The notes under the pieces are model-generated. The model was not told where the DNA came from. It made no database searches and saw only the letters and a program-made list of their open reading frames with translations. DNA of 64,000 bases from Muribaculaceae bacterium (lineage in GTDB: Bacteria; Bacteroidota; Bacteroidia; Bacteroidales; Muribaculaceae). The translations under genes and the position numbers were made by a program. The DNA is taken from contig JAGAUV010000036.1 in NCBI GenBank assembly GCA_017620635.1, forward strand, positions 37,937 to 101,936. The letters run 5' to 3'. Numbering within the stretch: position 1 is the first letter of the stretch; each line of letters begins with the position of its first letter. Shown here one piece after another: positions 16,480-25,739 of this stretch.

Positions 16480-18279
16480 ATGACAGAGAAAATTAAAATC
16501 CTGCGACGCTTGCACGAATCTCTGATGAAATTCGTCACTTGGCGTGAAAGACATATCAAAGAGAAGAACTTCGTTCTGCTGCTGGCTTTCTTCGTCGGCA
16601 TATTCTGCGGCCTTGCCGCTCTCGTCCTGAAGTTTCTTATCCACACGATATCAGGAGTCCTCACTTCACACGTCAACCCTCAGGCCGGAAACTACCTCTA
16701 CATACTCCTGCCGGCTATCGGTGTAATCATTACCGCCCTCTACGTCCGCTATATCGTACGCGACGACATCAGCCACGGCGTGACACGTGTGCTCTACGCT
16801 ATCTCCCAGAACAAAAGCAGGCTGAAACGGCACAACATCTACACATCCGTGCTCGCGAGCTCGGTCACAATTGGTTTCGGCGGATCTGTCGGTGCCGAAG
16901 GCCCCATCGTATTTACCGGAGCGGCGATAGGCTCGAATCTCGGGCGTATGTTCCGCATGTCGCCGCGTATCCTGATGATACTTGTCGGCTGCGGCGCGGC
17001 GGCCGGTATCGCAGGCATATTCAAGGCGCCTATCGCCGGCATGCTTTTCACTCTCGAAGTACTCATGCTCGACCTCACGGCGGTATCGGTAATGCCGCTG
17101 CTCATAGCGTCTATCACGAGCGCCATCCTCGCATATGTCTACACAGGATATGAGTTCGAATTTTTCTTCGCGCAGACCGAGGACTTCTACACCTCGCGTA
17201 TCCCTTACGTCATACTCCTCGGCATAGTATGCGGTTTCGCTTCGCTATACTTCACGCGAATGATGAACATGATGGAAAACTTCTTCCGCCGCTTCAAGAA
17301 CCCGTGGATGAAGACCGTTGTCGGATGCGTCATCCTTTCCGCCCTCGTTTTCTTCTTCCCTCCTCTCTACGGCGAAGGATACGGTTCCATCACAGGCCTG
17401 CTCAACGGCGACACTTCATCGATTGTCGACGGCTCGATTTTCTACGACGACAGGTACCGCTTCTGGTTCCTCGCCCTGTTCATCGGTCTGGTCGTCCTAT
17501 CCAAAGCATTCGCCACATCCTCTACCAACGGTGCCGGCGGTGTGGGGGGTACTTTCGCACCTTCGCTCTACGTAGGATGTCTCACAGGATTCCTCTACGC
17601 TTTTATCCTTAACCATTTCGGATGGATTGAACTGTCGACAAAGAACTTCGCCCTCATTGGCATGGCCGGTGTGATGAGCGGTGTCATGCACGCGCCGCTG
17701 ATGGCGATATTCCTCACGGCCGAGCTTACCGGCGGTTACGACCTTTTCCTGCCCCTGCTTATCGTAAGCACAATATCCTACGGCACCATCAAGATATTCG
17801 AGCCCTACTCCATCTACACAATGCGTCTGGCCAAACGAGGCGAACTGCTTACCCACCGCAAGGACCAGGCCGTGCTCACTCTTCTGAAAGTCAACAACGT
17901 GATAGAGACCGACTTCCTGCCTGTATATCCCGACATGACTCTGAGAGATATGGTAGATGTGATTGCCAAAAGCAAGCGCAACCTCTTCCCGGTCATAAAC
18001 GCCGACAGAGAACTCGTCGGTATCGTTCTGCTCGACGAAATCCGAAACATCATGTTCCGGCCCGAGCTCTACCGACGCATGCGTGTGAGCACATTCATGT
18101 CTATGCCCCCTGCAAAGATTGAAATAAACGACAGCATGGATGCCGTCATGAAAACCTTCGACGACACAGGAGCGTGGAATCTCCCTGTCGTCGACGGCAA
18201 TACCTATGTAGGATTTGTTTCTAAAAGTAAGATCTTCAACTCATATCGGCGTGTGCTGCGTCACTATTGCGACGACTGA
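16480..18279 (+). CDS. ClC-family chloride channel/antiporter with CBS domains
   Basis: A 599-residue membrane protein of the ClC family. About 10-11 hydrophobic segments cover residues 25-440. The selectivity motifs are present: GFGGSVGAEGPIV, with the gating glutamate in GAEGP, and GAGGVGGTFAPSLYVG. Two CBS domains follow (NVIETDFLPVYPDMTLRDMV and the region ending VVDGNTYVGFVSKSKIF). Conservation of the gating Glu allows either channel or proton antiporter behaviour; the residue deciding between them was not identified. It probably shares a transcript with the sugar transferase (15-base gap). Confidence 0.95.
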   Translation: MTEKIKILRRLHESLMKFVTWRERHIKEKNFVLLLAFFVGIFCGLAALVLKFLIHTISGVLTSHVNPQAGNYLYILLPAIGVIITALYVRYIVRDDISHGVTRVLYAISQNKSRLKRHNIYTSVLASSVTIGFGGSVGAEGPIVFTGAAIGSNLGRMFRMSPRILMILVGCGAAAGIAGIFKAPIAGMLFTLEVLMLDLTAVSVMPLLIASITSAILAYVYTGYEFEFFFAQTEDFYTSRIPYVILLGIVCGFASLYFTRMMNMMENFFRRFKNPWMKTVVGCVILSALVFFFPPLYGEGYGSITGLLNGDTSSIVDGSIFYDDRYRFWFLALFIGLVVLSKAFATSSTNGAGGVGGTFAPSLYVGCLTGFLYAFILNHFGWIELSTKNFALIGMAGVMSGVMHAPLMAIFLTAELTGGYDLFLPLLIVSTISYGTIKIFEPYSIYTMRLAKRGELLTHRKDQAVLTLLKVNNVIETDFLPVYPDMTLRDMVDVIAKSKRNLFPVINADRELVGIVLLDEIRNIMFRPELYRRMRVSTFMSMPPAKIEINDSMDAVMKTFDDTGAWNLPVVDGNTYVGFVSKSKIFNSYRRVLRHYCDD

Positions 18280-18283
18280 CATT

Positions 18284-18448
18284 TCAGTTGAGCACTATCG
18301 CCGGTAATGACGGATTCACGTAGAATGCACTGCGTGCAAGCTGGCACAATTTTATTATCGTGCTTTTACGGGGATGAAGACTCTTGTTGTTTCTCCGGAC
18401 TCCTGACGGGCCGTCGATCTGGATCATTGGGGTAGAATTTTTCTTCAT
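18284..18448 (-). CDS. Possible 54-residue basic small protein
   Basis: An ATG at 18448 opens a 54-codon minus-strand frame ending TGA at 18286-18284, convergent with the ClC gene (5 bases away). The product starts MKKNSTPMIQIDGPSGVRRN and continues with NKSLHPRKSTIIKLCQLARS and AFYVNPSLPAIVLN. It is strongly basic in the middle and has no signal peptide. No clear Shine-Dalgarno site is seen, which is normal here, and no TAnnTTTG box was found in the 140 bases upstream. I do not recognise the family with certainty; it could be a chance frame in the gap below the PUL. Confidence 0.4.
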   Translation of the reverse strand: MKKNSTPMIQIDGPSGVRRNNKSLHPRKSTIIKLCQLARSAFYVNPSLPAIVLN

Positions 18449-18547
18449 AGGCAGTGAGATTTGCAGTGAGTGTTCTCTTATTTAACTATCTAACGAACTC
18501 TCGGCCTCCTTTATTGTATATTTCGTTAAAATTATTTTAACCATGTT

Positions 18548-18576
18548 ATGTACGGCCGTCGCATCCGGCCGTACAT
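18548..18576 (-). terminator. Terminator at the downstream end of the PUL
   Basis: A perfect 11-bp inverted repeat (18548-18558 with 18566-18576) with a 7-base loop lies just downstream of the last PUL gene, followed on the minus strand by AT-rich sequence (GTTAAAATAATTTTAAC). The rest of the 18280-18593 gap contains only the possible 54-residue frame. Confidence 0.6.
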
Positions 18577-18593
18577 ATGAACCATGAGGAAAT

Positions 18594-21164
18594 TCAGATT
18601 TTTCTGACCACAATACCCGATAGTGCAGTCTTGCCAGATAGGGGCACGAGGCTGATATCAATCTTGCCCTCCGTATTATCGACAATGTATTTCTTGCGTA
18701 CTGCATGTTGATATCCGCTTGTTTGCGAAGGCACAAATTCCGATTCCACGTCCTGTCCGCATATGTTAATCGACATTCTGATGGAATTGCTATCAGACTT
18801 GTCATCACTATCACGTCCGAGCAGATACGGAGAACTGCTGCCGGGACGCCCCGTGTCCGTGACAAGGAGCTCTACTTCGTAACGGCCGCCAGGGGCATCT
18901 ATACAATAACCGGTAACGCCTTCAAGCATCGACTGATAGAGAGGTGTATCGTGTGTGTTGAATATTTCAGATGTAACCGAACGTTTTTTCCCGTTCAGAT
19001 AACCCCATTTCCCTTCCCGGTACGGGTGGTCGGCAAGCCATGTCAGACCATCTACCGATGAAGTGAACTCACAATCGCTTCCGACATTGATTGCCAGAGA
19101 CTCTCCTGATGCGACATCCGGCACAGACTCACACGATATTATCGCATAATCAATCTTCGCCACACCATCGAGGACACCTCCGGCACTCAGAGCCATGTCT
19201 CCTTCTCGGAACGGTATATCGAATATCGCAAAACAATTATCAGTGGGCTTGTCCGCCAGAAATTGTCCGTCGGCATATAGCTTGATATCAGGGCAATTGC
19301 TGTATACCTTTACTTTTATCGTATCTGTGCCTTCTCCGACAAATCTATCTCGATCGCGAACCGCTATATGCACCACCGGGATATCTCTGCGCCACATTGA
19401 TTTCAGATAATACGCCACATCCTTAGGCTTACGGTCATTATAGAACAGGCCCTTGTTATTTACCCTTGGCATCGACTCCTGACGTTCGGCCACATTGAAG
19501 TCGATAAAATTCCAATAGGCGCCTCCGCTTATAAAATCGTTACGCTCTATATAGGGCAGATAATGCTCTATATACTTCTGCTGATATTCGATGCTGAAAT
19601 CAAAAGGCACCGGCGATTTGGAATGCAGCCTGCGGTCGGAACCGGCGCCCCATTCGCTTATAATCAAAGATCTGTCAGGATACTGTGAGTGCTGTGTGTC
19701 AAGGAATCTGTCGAACCCGTTAAGATCTCCGCCATACCAGCCCTGATACAAATTCCAGCCTTGAACATCTGTAATATCCAGACCAAGAGAATTGTACAGG
19801 TCGGACTCATGAAAAGCCATTACACTGGCTCTGTTCACATCCTCTTCTTTCAACTTGTTTTCAAGCCGATGTGCCAGATCCAAAATACGTTTTTGGGCGG
19901 CTTTCCACTCTTTAGCATCTCCAAGCGGAGCCCTGAGCAATACCTCATTCATAAAGCCCCATAGCATAATCGACGGATGATTGTAGTGCTGACGGATAAG
20001 TTCTACGAGGTTCTTCTCGCAATTATCGCCAAAACCGTTTGCGTCAGGCACCATATTCACTATAGGAATTTCCTCCCATACAATCATTCCAAGCCGGTCG
20101 CATTCGTCAAGTATAGCATCGTCCTGCTGATAATGAGCGAGACGGACGAAATTACAGCCGAGATCCTTGAGCAAGCTTATATCACGCCGGTGTGCCTCAT
20201 CAGATAGCGCTACGCCCACAGGGTAAAGATCCTGATGCCGGTTCACTCCTCTTAACTTATAATGCCTGCCGTTTAGCTTGAAACCTTCCGACCCATAGAA
20301 CGAAAACCATCTGAATCCGGTGGGAATCGTCGTTCTGTCTATCATCTCGCCTGTTTTTGAATCGATGATTTCGGCAGAAAGCATGTAAAGATATGGCTGC
20401 TCGGGGCTCCACAGTATCGGATTGCGTACTTCCGGCATATCTGTTTCAATTTCAGACGTCTCGCCGGGTGCAAGCTTCACATTTTGCGTCCGGGACGAGA
20501 CCTTTCTACCCGACTTGTCATTCAATGTCAGTACTAATTTCATACCGGCAGCCGTTGCATCGTCGTTCTTTATACGGCTCTTTATTTTTAAAGATGCCGA
20601 ATGCTCCGACACATTTGTGGGTGTGACATACACACCCGACGAAGCATTGTCGCACATATCAAAATGTTTTAGAGGGGTACTTATCAGCCACACATCGCGA
20701 TATATGCCTCCCATAAAAGTAAAGTCGGCGGATAAGGGCGGAATATCTATACGGGAATTGTCTACCGTGACATATATGTCATTGTCCCCCTCTTTGATAT
20801 ACTGACTTATATCATGACAAAAAGCGGAATACCCACCGGCATGATCGGCAACGGGGATACCGTTCACACTTAAATCCGCGGCTTTATTTACCGCATCGAA
20901 TTTAATGAAGTACCTGCGCGACTTATCGATTTCAGGCATCGGCAGCTTAAGATGATACTGTGCTTTACCTTTGTAATAATTCATAGTACGGTAAGCATCA
21001 TCATTATAAGTATGAGGCACAGCGACCGAAGTCCACTCCGTATCGTCGATATAACGGAACGACCAGCCGTCATTAATACTTTCGACCGTTCTACGGGCAG
21101 CGACACTCAACACCGACAGGATAAGGAAACATGCAAATACTTTTAGTCCTGATATCGTATTCAT
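18594..21164 (-). CDS. GH2 beta-glycosidase with C-terminal malectin-like domain
   Basis: An 856-residue exported enzyme of family GH2 (beta-galactosidase type). Signal peptide residues 1-23; jelly-roll sugar-binding domain about 25-165 (NDGWSFRYID, GGYSAFCHDIS); Ig-like domain about 175-285; TIM barrel from about 290 (GFKLNGRHYKLRGVNRHQD). Acid/base Glu is E407 in GFMNEV and the nucleophile is E504 in SEWGAG. After the barrel come an Ig-like region (KVYSNCPDIKLYADGQFLAD) and, from about 690, a malectin/CBM57-like domain (SLAINVGSDCEF, then LLVTDTGRPG). Last gene of the PUL, seven bases after the other GH2. It likely trims beta-linked sugars from imported oligosaccharides in the periplasm; galactose specificity is a guess. 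Confidence 0.92.
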   Translation of the reverse strand: MNTISGLKVFACFLILSVLSVAARRTVESINDGWSFRYIDDTEWTSVAVPHTYNDDAYRTMNYYKGKAQYHLKLPMPEIDKSRRYFIKFDAVNKAADLSVNGIPVADHAGGYSAFCHDISQYIKEGDNDIYVTVDNSRIDIPPLSADFTFMGGIYRDVWLISTPLKHFDMCDNASSGVYVTPTNVSEHSASLKIKSRIKNDDATAAGMKLVLTLNDKSGRKVSSRTQNVKLAPGETSEIETDMPEVRNPILWSPEQPYLYMLSAEIIDSKTGEMIDRTTIPTGFRWFSFYGSEGFKLNGRHYKLRGVNRHQDLYPVGVALSDEAHRRDISLLKDLGCNFVRLAHYQQDDAILDECDRLGMIVWEEIPIVNMVPDANGFGDNCEKNLVELIRQHYNHPSIMLWGFMNEVLLRAPLGDAKEWKAAQKRILDLAHRLENKLKEEDVNRASVMAFHESDLYNSLGLDITDVQGWNLYQGWYGGDLNGFDRFLDTQHSQYPDRSLIISEWGAGSDRRLHSKSPVPFDFSIEYQQKYIEHYLPYIERNDFISGGAYWNFIDFNVAERQESMPRVNNKGLFYNDRKPKDVAYYLKSMWRRDIPVVHIAVRDRDRFVGEGTDTIKVKVYSNCPDIKLYADGQFLADKPTDNCFAIFDIPFREGDMALSAGGVLDGVAKIDYAIISCESVPDVASGESLAINVGSDCEFTSSVDGLTWLADHPYREGKWGYLNGKKRSVTSEIFNTHDTPLYQSMLEGVTGYCIDAPGGRYEVELLVTDTGRPGSSSPYLLGRDSDDKSDSNSIRMSINICGQDVESEFVPSQTSGYQHAVRKKYIVDNTEGKIDISLVPLSGKTALSGIVVRKI

Positions 21165-21171
21165 GGTAATC

Positions 21172-22992
21172 TTACTTACTATGATTCGAGATTACCCGAC
21201 GGTTGATTTCGCGTATGCGAGGCTCATCAATCTTGACAACTTTGCGGTCGTAAGTCATCAGTCCATTGACTTCATTCTCCACATCTGTCAGCTGAGTATA
21301 TACAGCGCCCACATACCAATAACCGGCCAGTTTATCAAGACGTTCCGCATACCCTATATAAGCATCGGTAACTTCGGCCGGACTTTTGTACTGGACATAG
21401 CCCCAATTGCGATCTGGGGTCCAGACATGGCCGTCAACCACCATTCCTATACCTCCGTATTCTCCAATCACATTGGCACGTTTTGAATCATAAAGATGAA
21501 TCAACGGAGGAGAAGGATATGTGTGCGCGTCAATCATATCGCCGCAATGGTAATAGTTGCCGCCGCTGGCAGGATTGACCAGACGGGAGGGGTCATACGC
21601 TTTTGTCCAGTTCACGATCTCAGGGGTTTTGAATTGCCCGAAAGCCTCGTTAAAAGGCGTCCATACAGCGATACATGGGTAATTGTACAGCGCATCAATG
21701 ATTTCTTTCCACTCTTTGCGGTAGTTGGCTTCGCTTTCAGGCGAACGCTGAAACTCCTCGCCATCGAAATAATTGCGGTTCTGCCATTCAGGGTCCTTGT
21801 CGCCGCTTGGCATATCCTGCCAGACGATGATACCTTTACGGTCACAATAAGTGTACCATGTTGCCGGCTCGATTTTTATGTGCTTTCTGAGCATATTGTA
21901 ACCCCAGTCCGCAGCCTTGTCCACATCATATATCATAGCCTCGTAAGATGGCGCGGTATAAAGGCCGTCGGGCCACCATCCTTGGTCGAGGAGGCCATAA
22001 TTAAAGAGATCTTGATTGTTGAGCTGTATTCTGACCACACCGTTATCGTCCTTCTTGATAGAAAACTTTCGCATCGCGGCATAACTGTCCACCTTATCGA
22101 GTGTTTTGCCGTGGTCTTTCAGGCTCACTTCGAGATCATACAGATACGGACTGTCCGGCGACCATAATTTTACGTCTGCCGGCATGTCGATGACTATCGG
22201 TTCGCCGGCAAGAGCCTTGCCGGAGGCGATTACCCGACCATTATCCTTGACCGATACCTCTGCAAGATATCCTTTATCAGCGCCTGCGGCCTGTACATTT
22301 ACAGTCAGAGTGTTGCGGTCAATATCAGGCAATATCTTAAGACCGGACACATGAGTATTGTTGACCGGCTCAAGCCAGACAGTCTGCCATATACCGGTTA
22401 CAGGAGTGTACCAGATACCGGTAGGATTCGTAACCTGTTTTCCTCTCGGCTGATAGCCCTGATCGGTCGGATCCCATACACGCACAACGAGCTCATTGTC
22501 TCCTTTTGATTTGAGTGAGTGCGTGATATTGAAACCGAATGGCGTATATCCGCCGGTATGGCTTCCTACTTTTGTGCCATTGACCCATACATCAGCCTGC
22601 CAGTCGACGGCGCCGAAGTTAAGCATGACATCACGTCCCTGCCAGGATTTAGGTACCGCAAAAGTACGTTTATACCAGATCGCCTTATCGCCACCAATCT
22701 CTTTGGCAACGCCCGAAAGCGACGACTCGGCGCAGAACGGTACAAGAATCTCTCCCTGATACTCCGCCGGAGTTGTAACATTCTTATCCACTATGGCATA
22801 GTCCCACAAGCCATTTAGATTCTGCCATTCCGGGCGTTCCATTATAGGACGCGGATATTCCGGCAAAACATTTTCAGGGTCGATATTCTCGCCCCATGTT
22901 GTCATCATGTACCCCTCGGCCGGCTTGTATGCCGAGACTTCAAAACCCGACATAAGCATCAGGGCGATAAGTAATTTGATTGGTTTTATCAT
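21172..22992 (-). CDS. GH2 family beta-glycosidase, exported
   Basis: A 606-residue GH2-family enzyme with a signal peptide (MIKPIKLLIALMLMSGFEVSA). The sugar-binding domain (RPEWQNLNGLWDYAIVDK to about residue 208, including GGYTPFGFNITHSLK and TGIWQTVWLEPV) is followed by an Ig-like domain and a TIM barrel. Catalytic candidates are E449 in TPFNEAFG (acid/base) and E511 in IGEYGGIG (nucleophile). It has no extra C-terminal modules, unlike its 856-residue neighbour, and the two are not close paralogues. It sits between the GH78 and the other GH2 in the PUL, consistent with sequential side-chain trimming; the true sugar is unknown. Confidence 0.92.
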   Translation of the reverse strand: MIKPIKLLIALMLMSGFEVSAYKPAEGYMMTTWGENIDPENVLPEYPRPIMERPEWQNLNGLWDYAIVDKNVTTPAEYQGEILVPFCAESSLSGVAKEIGGDKAIWYKRTFAVPKSWQGRDVMLNFGAVDWQADVWVNGTKVGSHTGGYTPFGFNITHSLKSKGDNELVVRVWDPTDQGYQPRGKQVTNPTGIWYTPVTGIWQTVWLEPVNNTHVSGLKILPDIDRNTLTVNVQAAGADKGYLAEVSVKDNGRVIASGKALAGEPIVIDMPADVKLWSPDSPYLYDLEVSLKDHGKTLDKVDSYAAMRKFSIKKDDNGVVRIQLNNQDLFNYGLLDQGWWPDGLYTAPSYEAMIYDVDKAADWGYNMLRKHIKIEPATWYTYCDRKGIIVWQDMPSGDKDPEWQNRNYFDGEEFQRSPESEANYRKEWKEIIDALYNYPCIAVWTPFNEAFGQFKTPEIVNWTKAYDPSRLVNPASGGNYYHCGDMIDAHTYPSPPLIHLYDSKRANVIGEYGGIGMVVDGHVWTPDRNWGYVQYKSPAEVTDAYIGYAERLDKLAGYWYVGAVYTQLTDVENEVNGLMTYDRKVVKIDEPRIREINRRVISNHSK

Positions 22993-23054
22993 ATTATACT
23001 ACAAGTATTTAGGTTCAGGATATCTGTTATTCATATCTACGAAAATCTTGCCGC

Positions 23055-25652
23055 TCAGAACGCAAGAGTGTAGTCGCCTGCAGCGAAAGTCTGAGGCTTG
23101 GCTCCGGCTACCGGGAGTGTGACAGTGGCTACAGCCCCCTCCGGAATGGAGAAATGCCATGTACAGCGGTCGCCGTCATATTTCCATTCGCTCTTGATAA
23201 GTCCGGCAGCCGACATATAGCTTGCCTTCAGAGAGCCGATGCGCTTGTCGGGCACAGGTTTCATTATTATATGACTGAAACCGGGAGCTGCAGGATCGGC
23301 CTGAATACCGGCCATAGTGTTCCACATCCATTGGCAAACGCAGCCATAGGCATAGTGGTTGAAGCTGTTCATTCCGGCCTCTCCCATGCCTTTCTCTATT
23401 GTATAACTGTTCCAGCGCTCCCATATCGTTGTCGCTCCATTGTCAACAGAGTACAGCCAGCTGGGATTCTTGTGCTGAAGCAGAAGTTCATACGCGATAT
23501 CTGTCATACCGTTGTCGGTAAGAGTCTGCATCAATATAGACGTGCCGAGGAATCCGGTCTGGAGACAATTGCCGTGGTCGGCAAAGTTTTGACGAAGACG
23601 CTGCTTCATGTCCTCCTTGGCCTTGCCTTCGACGAGACTGTTACGCAAGGCGAATAAAGCCGGAGTCTGCATGGTATTCAGTATGTCGCAACGGAAAGTA
23701 CCGTCATCGTTCAAGTGTCGCGTACGCACATAATCACGGGCTCGCTGCGACATGGCAGCATATGGCGACGCATCACGGCCGGTGGCACGCGCCATGTCGG
23801 CCATCATGCTTGCGTTTGATATCCAGTAACACCCCTGCAGATACGACCAGTATTCACGGGCCTCGGGCCGCTGCACTTTATTACCGTCAATGATGGTGTC
23901 GATGCCGCCGCCCCATGTCTCGAGAGGCTCGTAGCTGAGCCAGTCGGCCCACTGACATCCGTTGTTGTACTCTAACAGCGCATTGTGTTCGGCTTTTTTG
24001 GCATCGAGCAGATTCATGTACTTCTCCATCGCCTGCCAGTTATCATTCACAATATCTGTGTCGCCATATTGCTTCCACATGATATAAGGCACGATTATAC
24101 CGGCGTCGGACCAGCCCAGACGAGTGGTTTCGAAAGGAGTGAAGCAGTACATCGAGCCGGGAGCTACGGGCGAATAGCCACCGTCGGGATGCTGCGAATC
24201 ACGCAAGTCGCGAGTCCACTTGGTCAGGAATTTATTGGTGTTCGCAAAGAAGGAACCTGTCTCGGCAAACACCTGCGTGTCGCCGGTCCAGCCCAGGCGT
24301 TCGTTGCGCTGCGGACAGTCGGTGGGTACCGAGAGATAATTTGAGATCAGGCCCCAGCGTGTGTTGGATATAAGCTGATTGATATCATCGTTGCCGGTGG
24401 TAATAAAGCCGGACTCCATACCCTTGGTAACAGATGTTACCGGCAGCGATTTTACCGATTTGATGGCTACCGGCGCGTCTGCCGTAAGTGTCAGATAGCG
24501 ATAGCCGTAAAACGTACAGTCAGGCTTATAGCTCACAGTGTTTCCGCCATGTCCGAAAGTATAGTCAAGACGAAGATATTCGTCGGAAAGGCGGAGGTTA
24601 CGCAGATGCGCGGAGCCTTCCGGGCCATCCATGCCTCGGCTGTGGGCTCCGTTGCCGTCATTGAGGATCTCGGCGAAATGACACTCGAGCTTAGTGCCGT
24701 CGGAGGCGCTGAATTCAAATACAGGCACAGCAGACGCATTCTGCCCGAAGTCGACAACAAGCGTTTCGCCCGGATTTACCACTATATCAGTTCCGCCGGG
24801 ATAATGCCGCAGGACATTGACCTTGCCGTAGTGTGTGTCATCGGCTCCACTTATGCCTTGCCATACATATGCATTTTTGGGAGACAATATAAGATCGGGG
24901 CGGACGTAGACTTCGGCGCCGTCCGACGGCAGTATCTCGCCATTGAATCGGGTATATATCTCGGCATTGCCAAATGACGAAACAGTCTCGTAGCCCATCG
25001 GTATACGGGCGTCGTAAGCCTCGCCGTCATATATACCGGCATGCACGACCGGGCCGGCCACGGCAGCTTTCCAGGAAGTATCAGTGCCCTTGCGCTCCGT
25101 CGTGCCGTCGTCATATGTAATCTCAACAACCGAGCGGAAGGCAGGTTTTCCTCCTGTCATTCCGTGAGTGCCGCTCGGTGTGGCGATACGGTCGGCCCAC
25201 CAGCCCGGAGTAGACTGCACCGACAATCGGTTTGCCGCGCCGGGCCGGCAGTCTATGGCATCTGTTATGTCGTAAGTAAATGAGCGACGTGTCTTTACGA
25301 GATGTGTAAATCCGGGTCTGAGGACCTCTTCTCCGACTGTTTTGCCGTTGACATACAGCTGATACACACCCAGACCGGCAGTCATCCACACTACCCTCTT
25401 TACCTTTTTATCGTTTTGTAAGTCAATGCAAAACCAACTTGCGCCATCGGCGGCGCGTTGGTCGTTGTCGTTTGTCATCGTGGTCTTTTCCGGGGCTCCG
25501 GGCACGGCAATCCATTCAGAGCAGAGCCATGCGTCGTCGGGAAGAGCAGCCGTGCGGCTACCGACGGTCTCCGGCAGTGCCGGCACAGCGGCTCGGATAG
25601 CTCCGGCGGCTGAAAAAGCGACTATGACAGCAATCAGGATAGATTTTTTCAT
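23055..25652 (-). CDS. GH78 alpha-L-rhamnosidase, exported
   Basis: An 865-residue enzyme of family GH78 that removes terminal alpha-L-rhamnose by an inverting mechanism. Signal peptide MKKSILIAVIVAFSAAGAIRA; N-terminal beta-sandwich rhamnosidase domains (WFCIDLQNDKKVKRVVWMTA, GLGVYQLYVNGKTVGEEVLR, PGFTHLVKTR); (alpha/alpha)6 catalytic barrel from about residue 430, carrying the signature PTDCPQRNERLGWTGDTQVF with the acidic residues expected for catalysis; C-terminal beta domain ending in VAGAKPQTFAAGDYTLAF. Length is typical. It is the only exo-rhamnosidase of the PUL and argues that the target glycan carries alpha-rhamnose. No terminator separates it from the neighbouring GH5 gene. Confidence 0.94.
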   Translation of the reverse strand: MKKSILIAVIVAFSAAGAIRAAVPALPETVGSRTAALPDDAWLCSEWIAVPGAPEKTTMTNDNDQRAADGASWFCIDLQNDKKVKRVVWMTAGLGVYQLYVNGKTVGEEVLRPGFTHLVKTRRSFTYDITDAIDCRPGAANRLSVQSTPGWWADRIATPSGTHGMTGGKPAFRSVVEITYDDGTTERKGTDTSWKAAVAGPVVHAGIYDGEAYDARIPMGYETVSSFGNAEIYTRFNGEILPSDGAEVYVRPDLILSPKNAYVWQGISGADDTHYGKVNVLRHYPGGTDIVVNPGETLVVDFGQNASAVPVFEFSASDGTKLECHFAEILNDGNGAHSRGMDGPEGSAHLRNLRLSDEYLRLDYTFGHGGNTVSYKPDCTFYGYRYLTLTADAPVAIKSVKSLPVTSVTKGMESGFITTGNDDINQLISNTRWGLISNYLSVPTDCPQRNERLGWTGDTQVFAETGSFFANTNKFLTKWTRDLRDSQHPDGGYSPVAPGSMYCFTPFETTRLGWSDAGIIVPYIMWKQYGDTDIVNDNWQAMEKYMNLLDAKKAEHNALLEYNNGCQWADWLSYEPLETWGGGIDTIIDGNKVQRPEAREYWSYLQGCYWISNASMMADMARATGRDASPYAAMSQRARDYVRTRHLNDDGTFRCDILNTMQTPALFALRNSLVEGKAKEDMKQRLRQNFADHGNCLQTGFLGTSILMQTLTDNGMTDIAYELLLQHKNPSWLYSVDNGATTIWERWNSYTIEKGMGEAGMNSFNHYAYGCVCQWMWNTMAGIQADPAAPGFSHIIMKPVPDKRIGSLKASYMSAAGLIKSEWKYDGDRCTWHFSIPEGAVATVTLPVAGAKPQTFAAGDYTLAF

Positions 25653-25739
25653 GATAATAAATTGCTTGTGGTTCGTTATCCATGCCGACGGCCTTCACTC
25701 GCTGAATCGAGCATGATGCTATCGGTCTTATTGTAAGTA

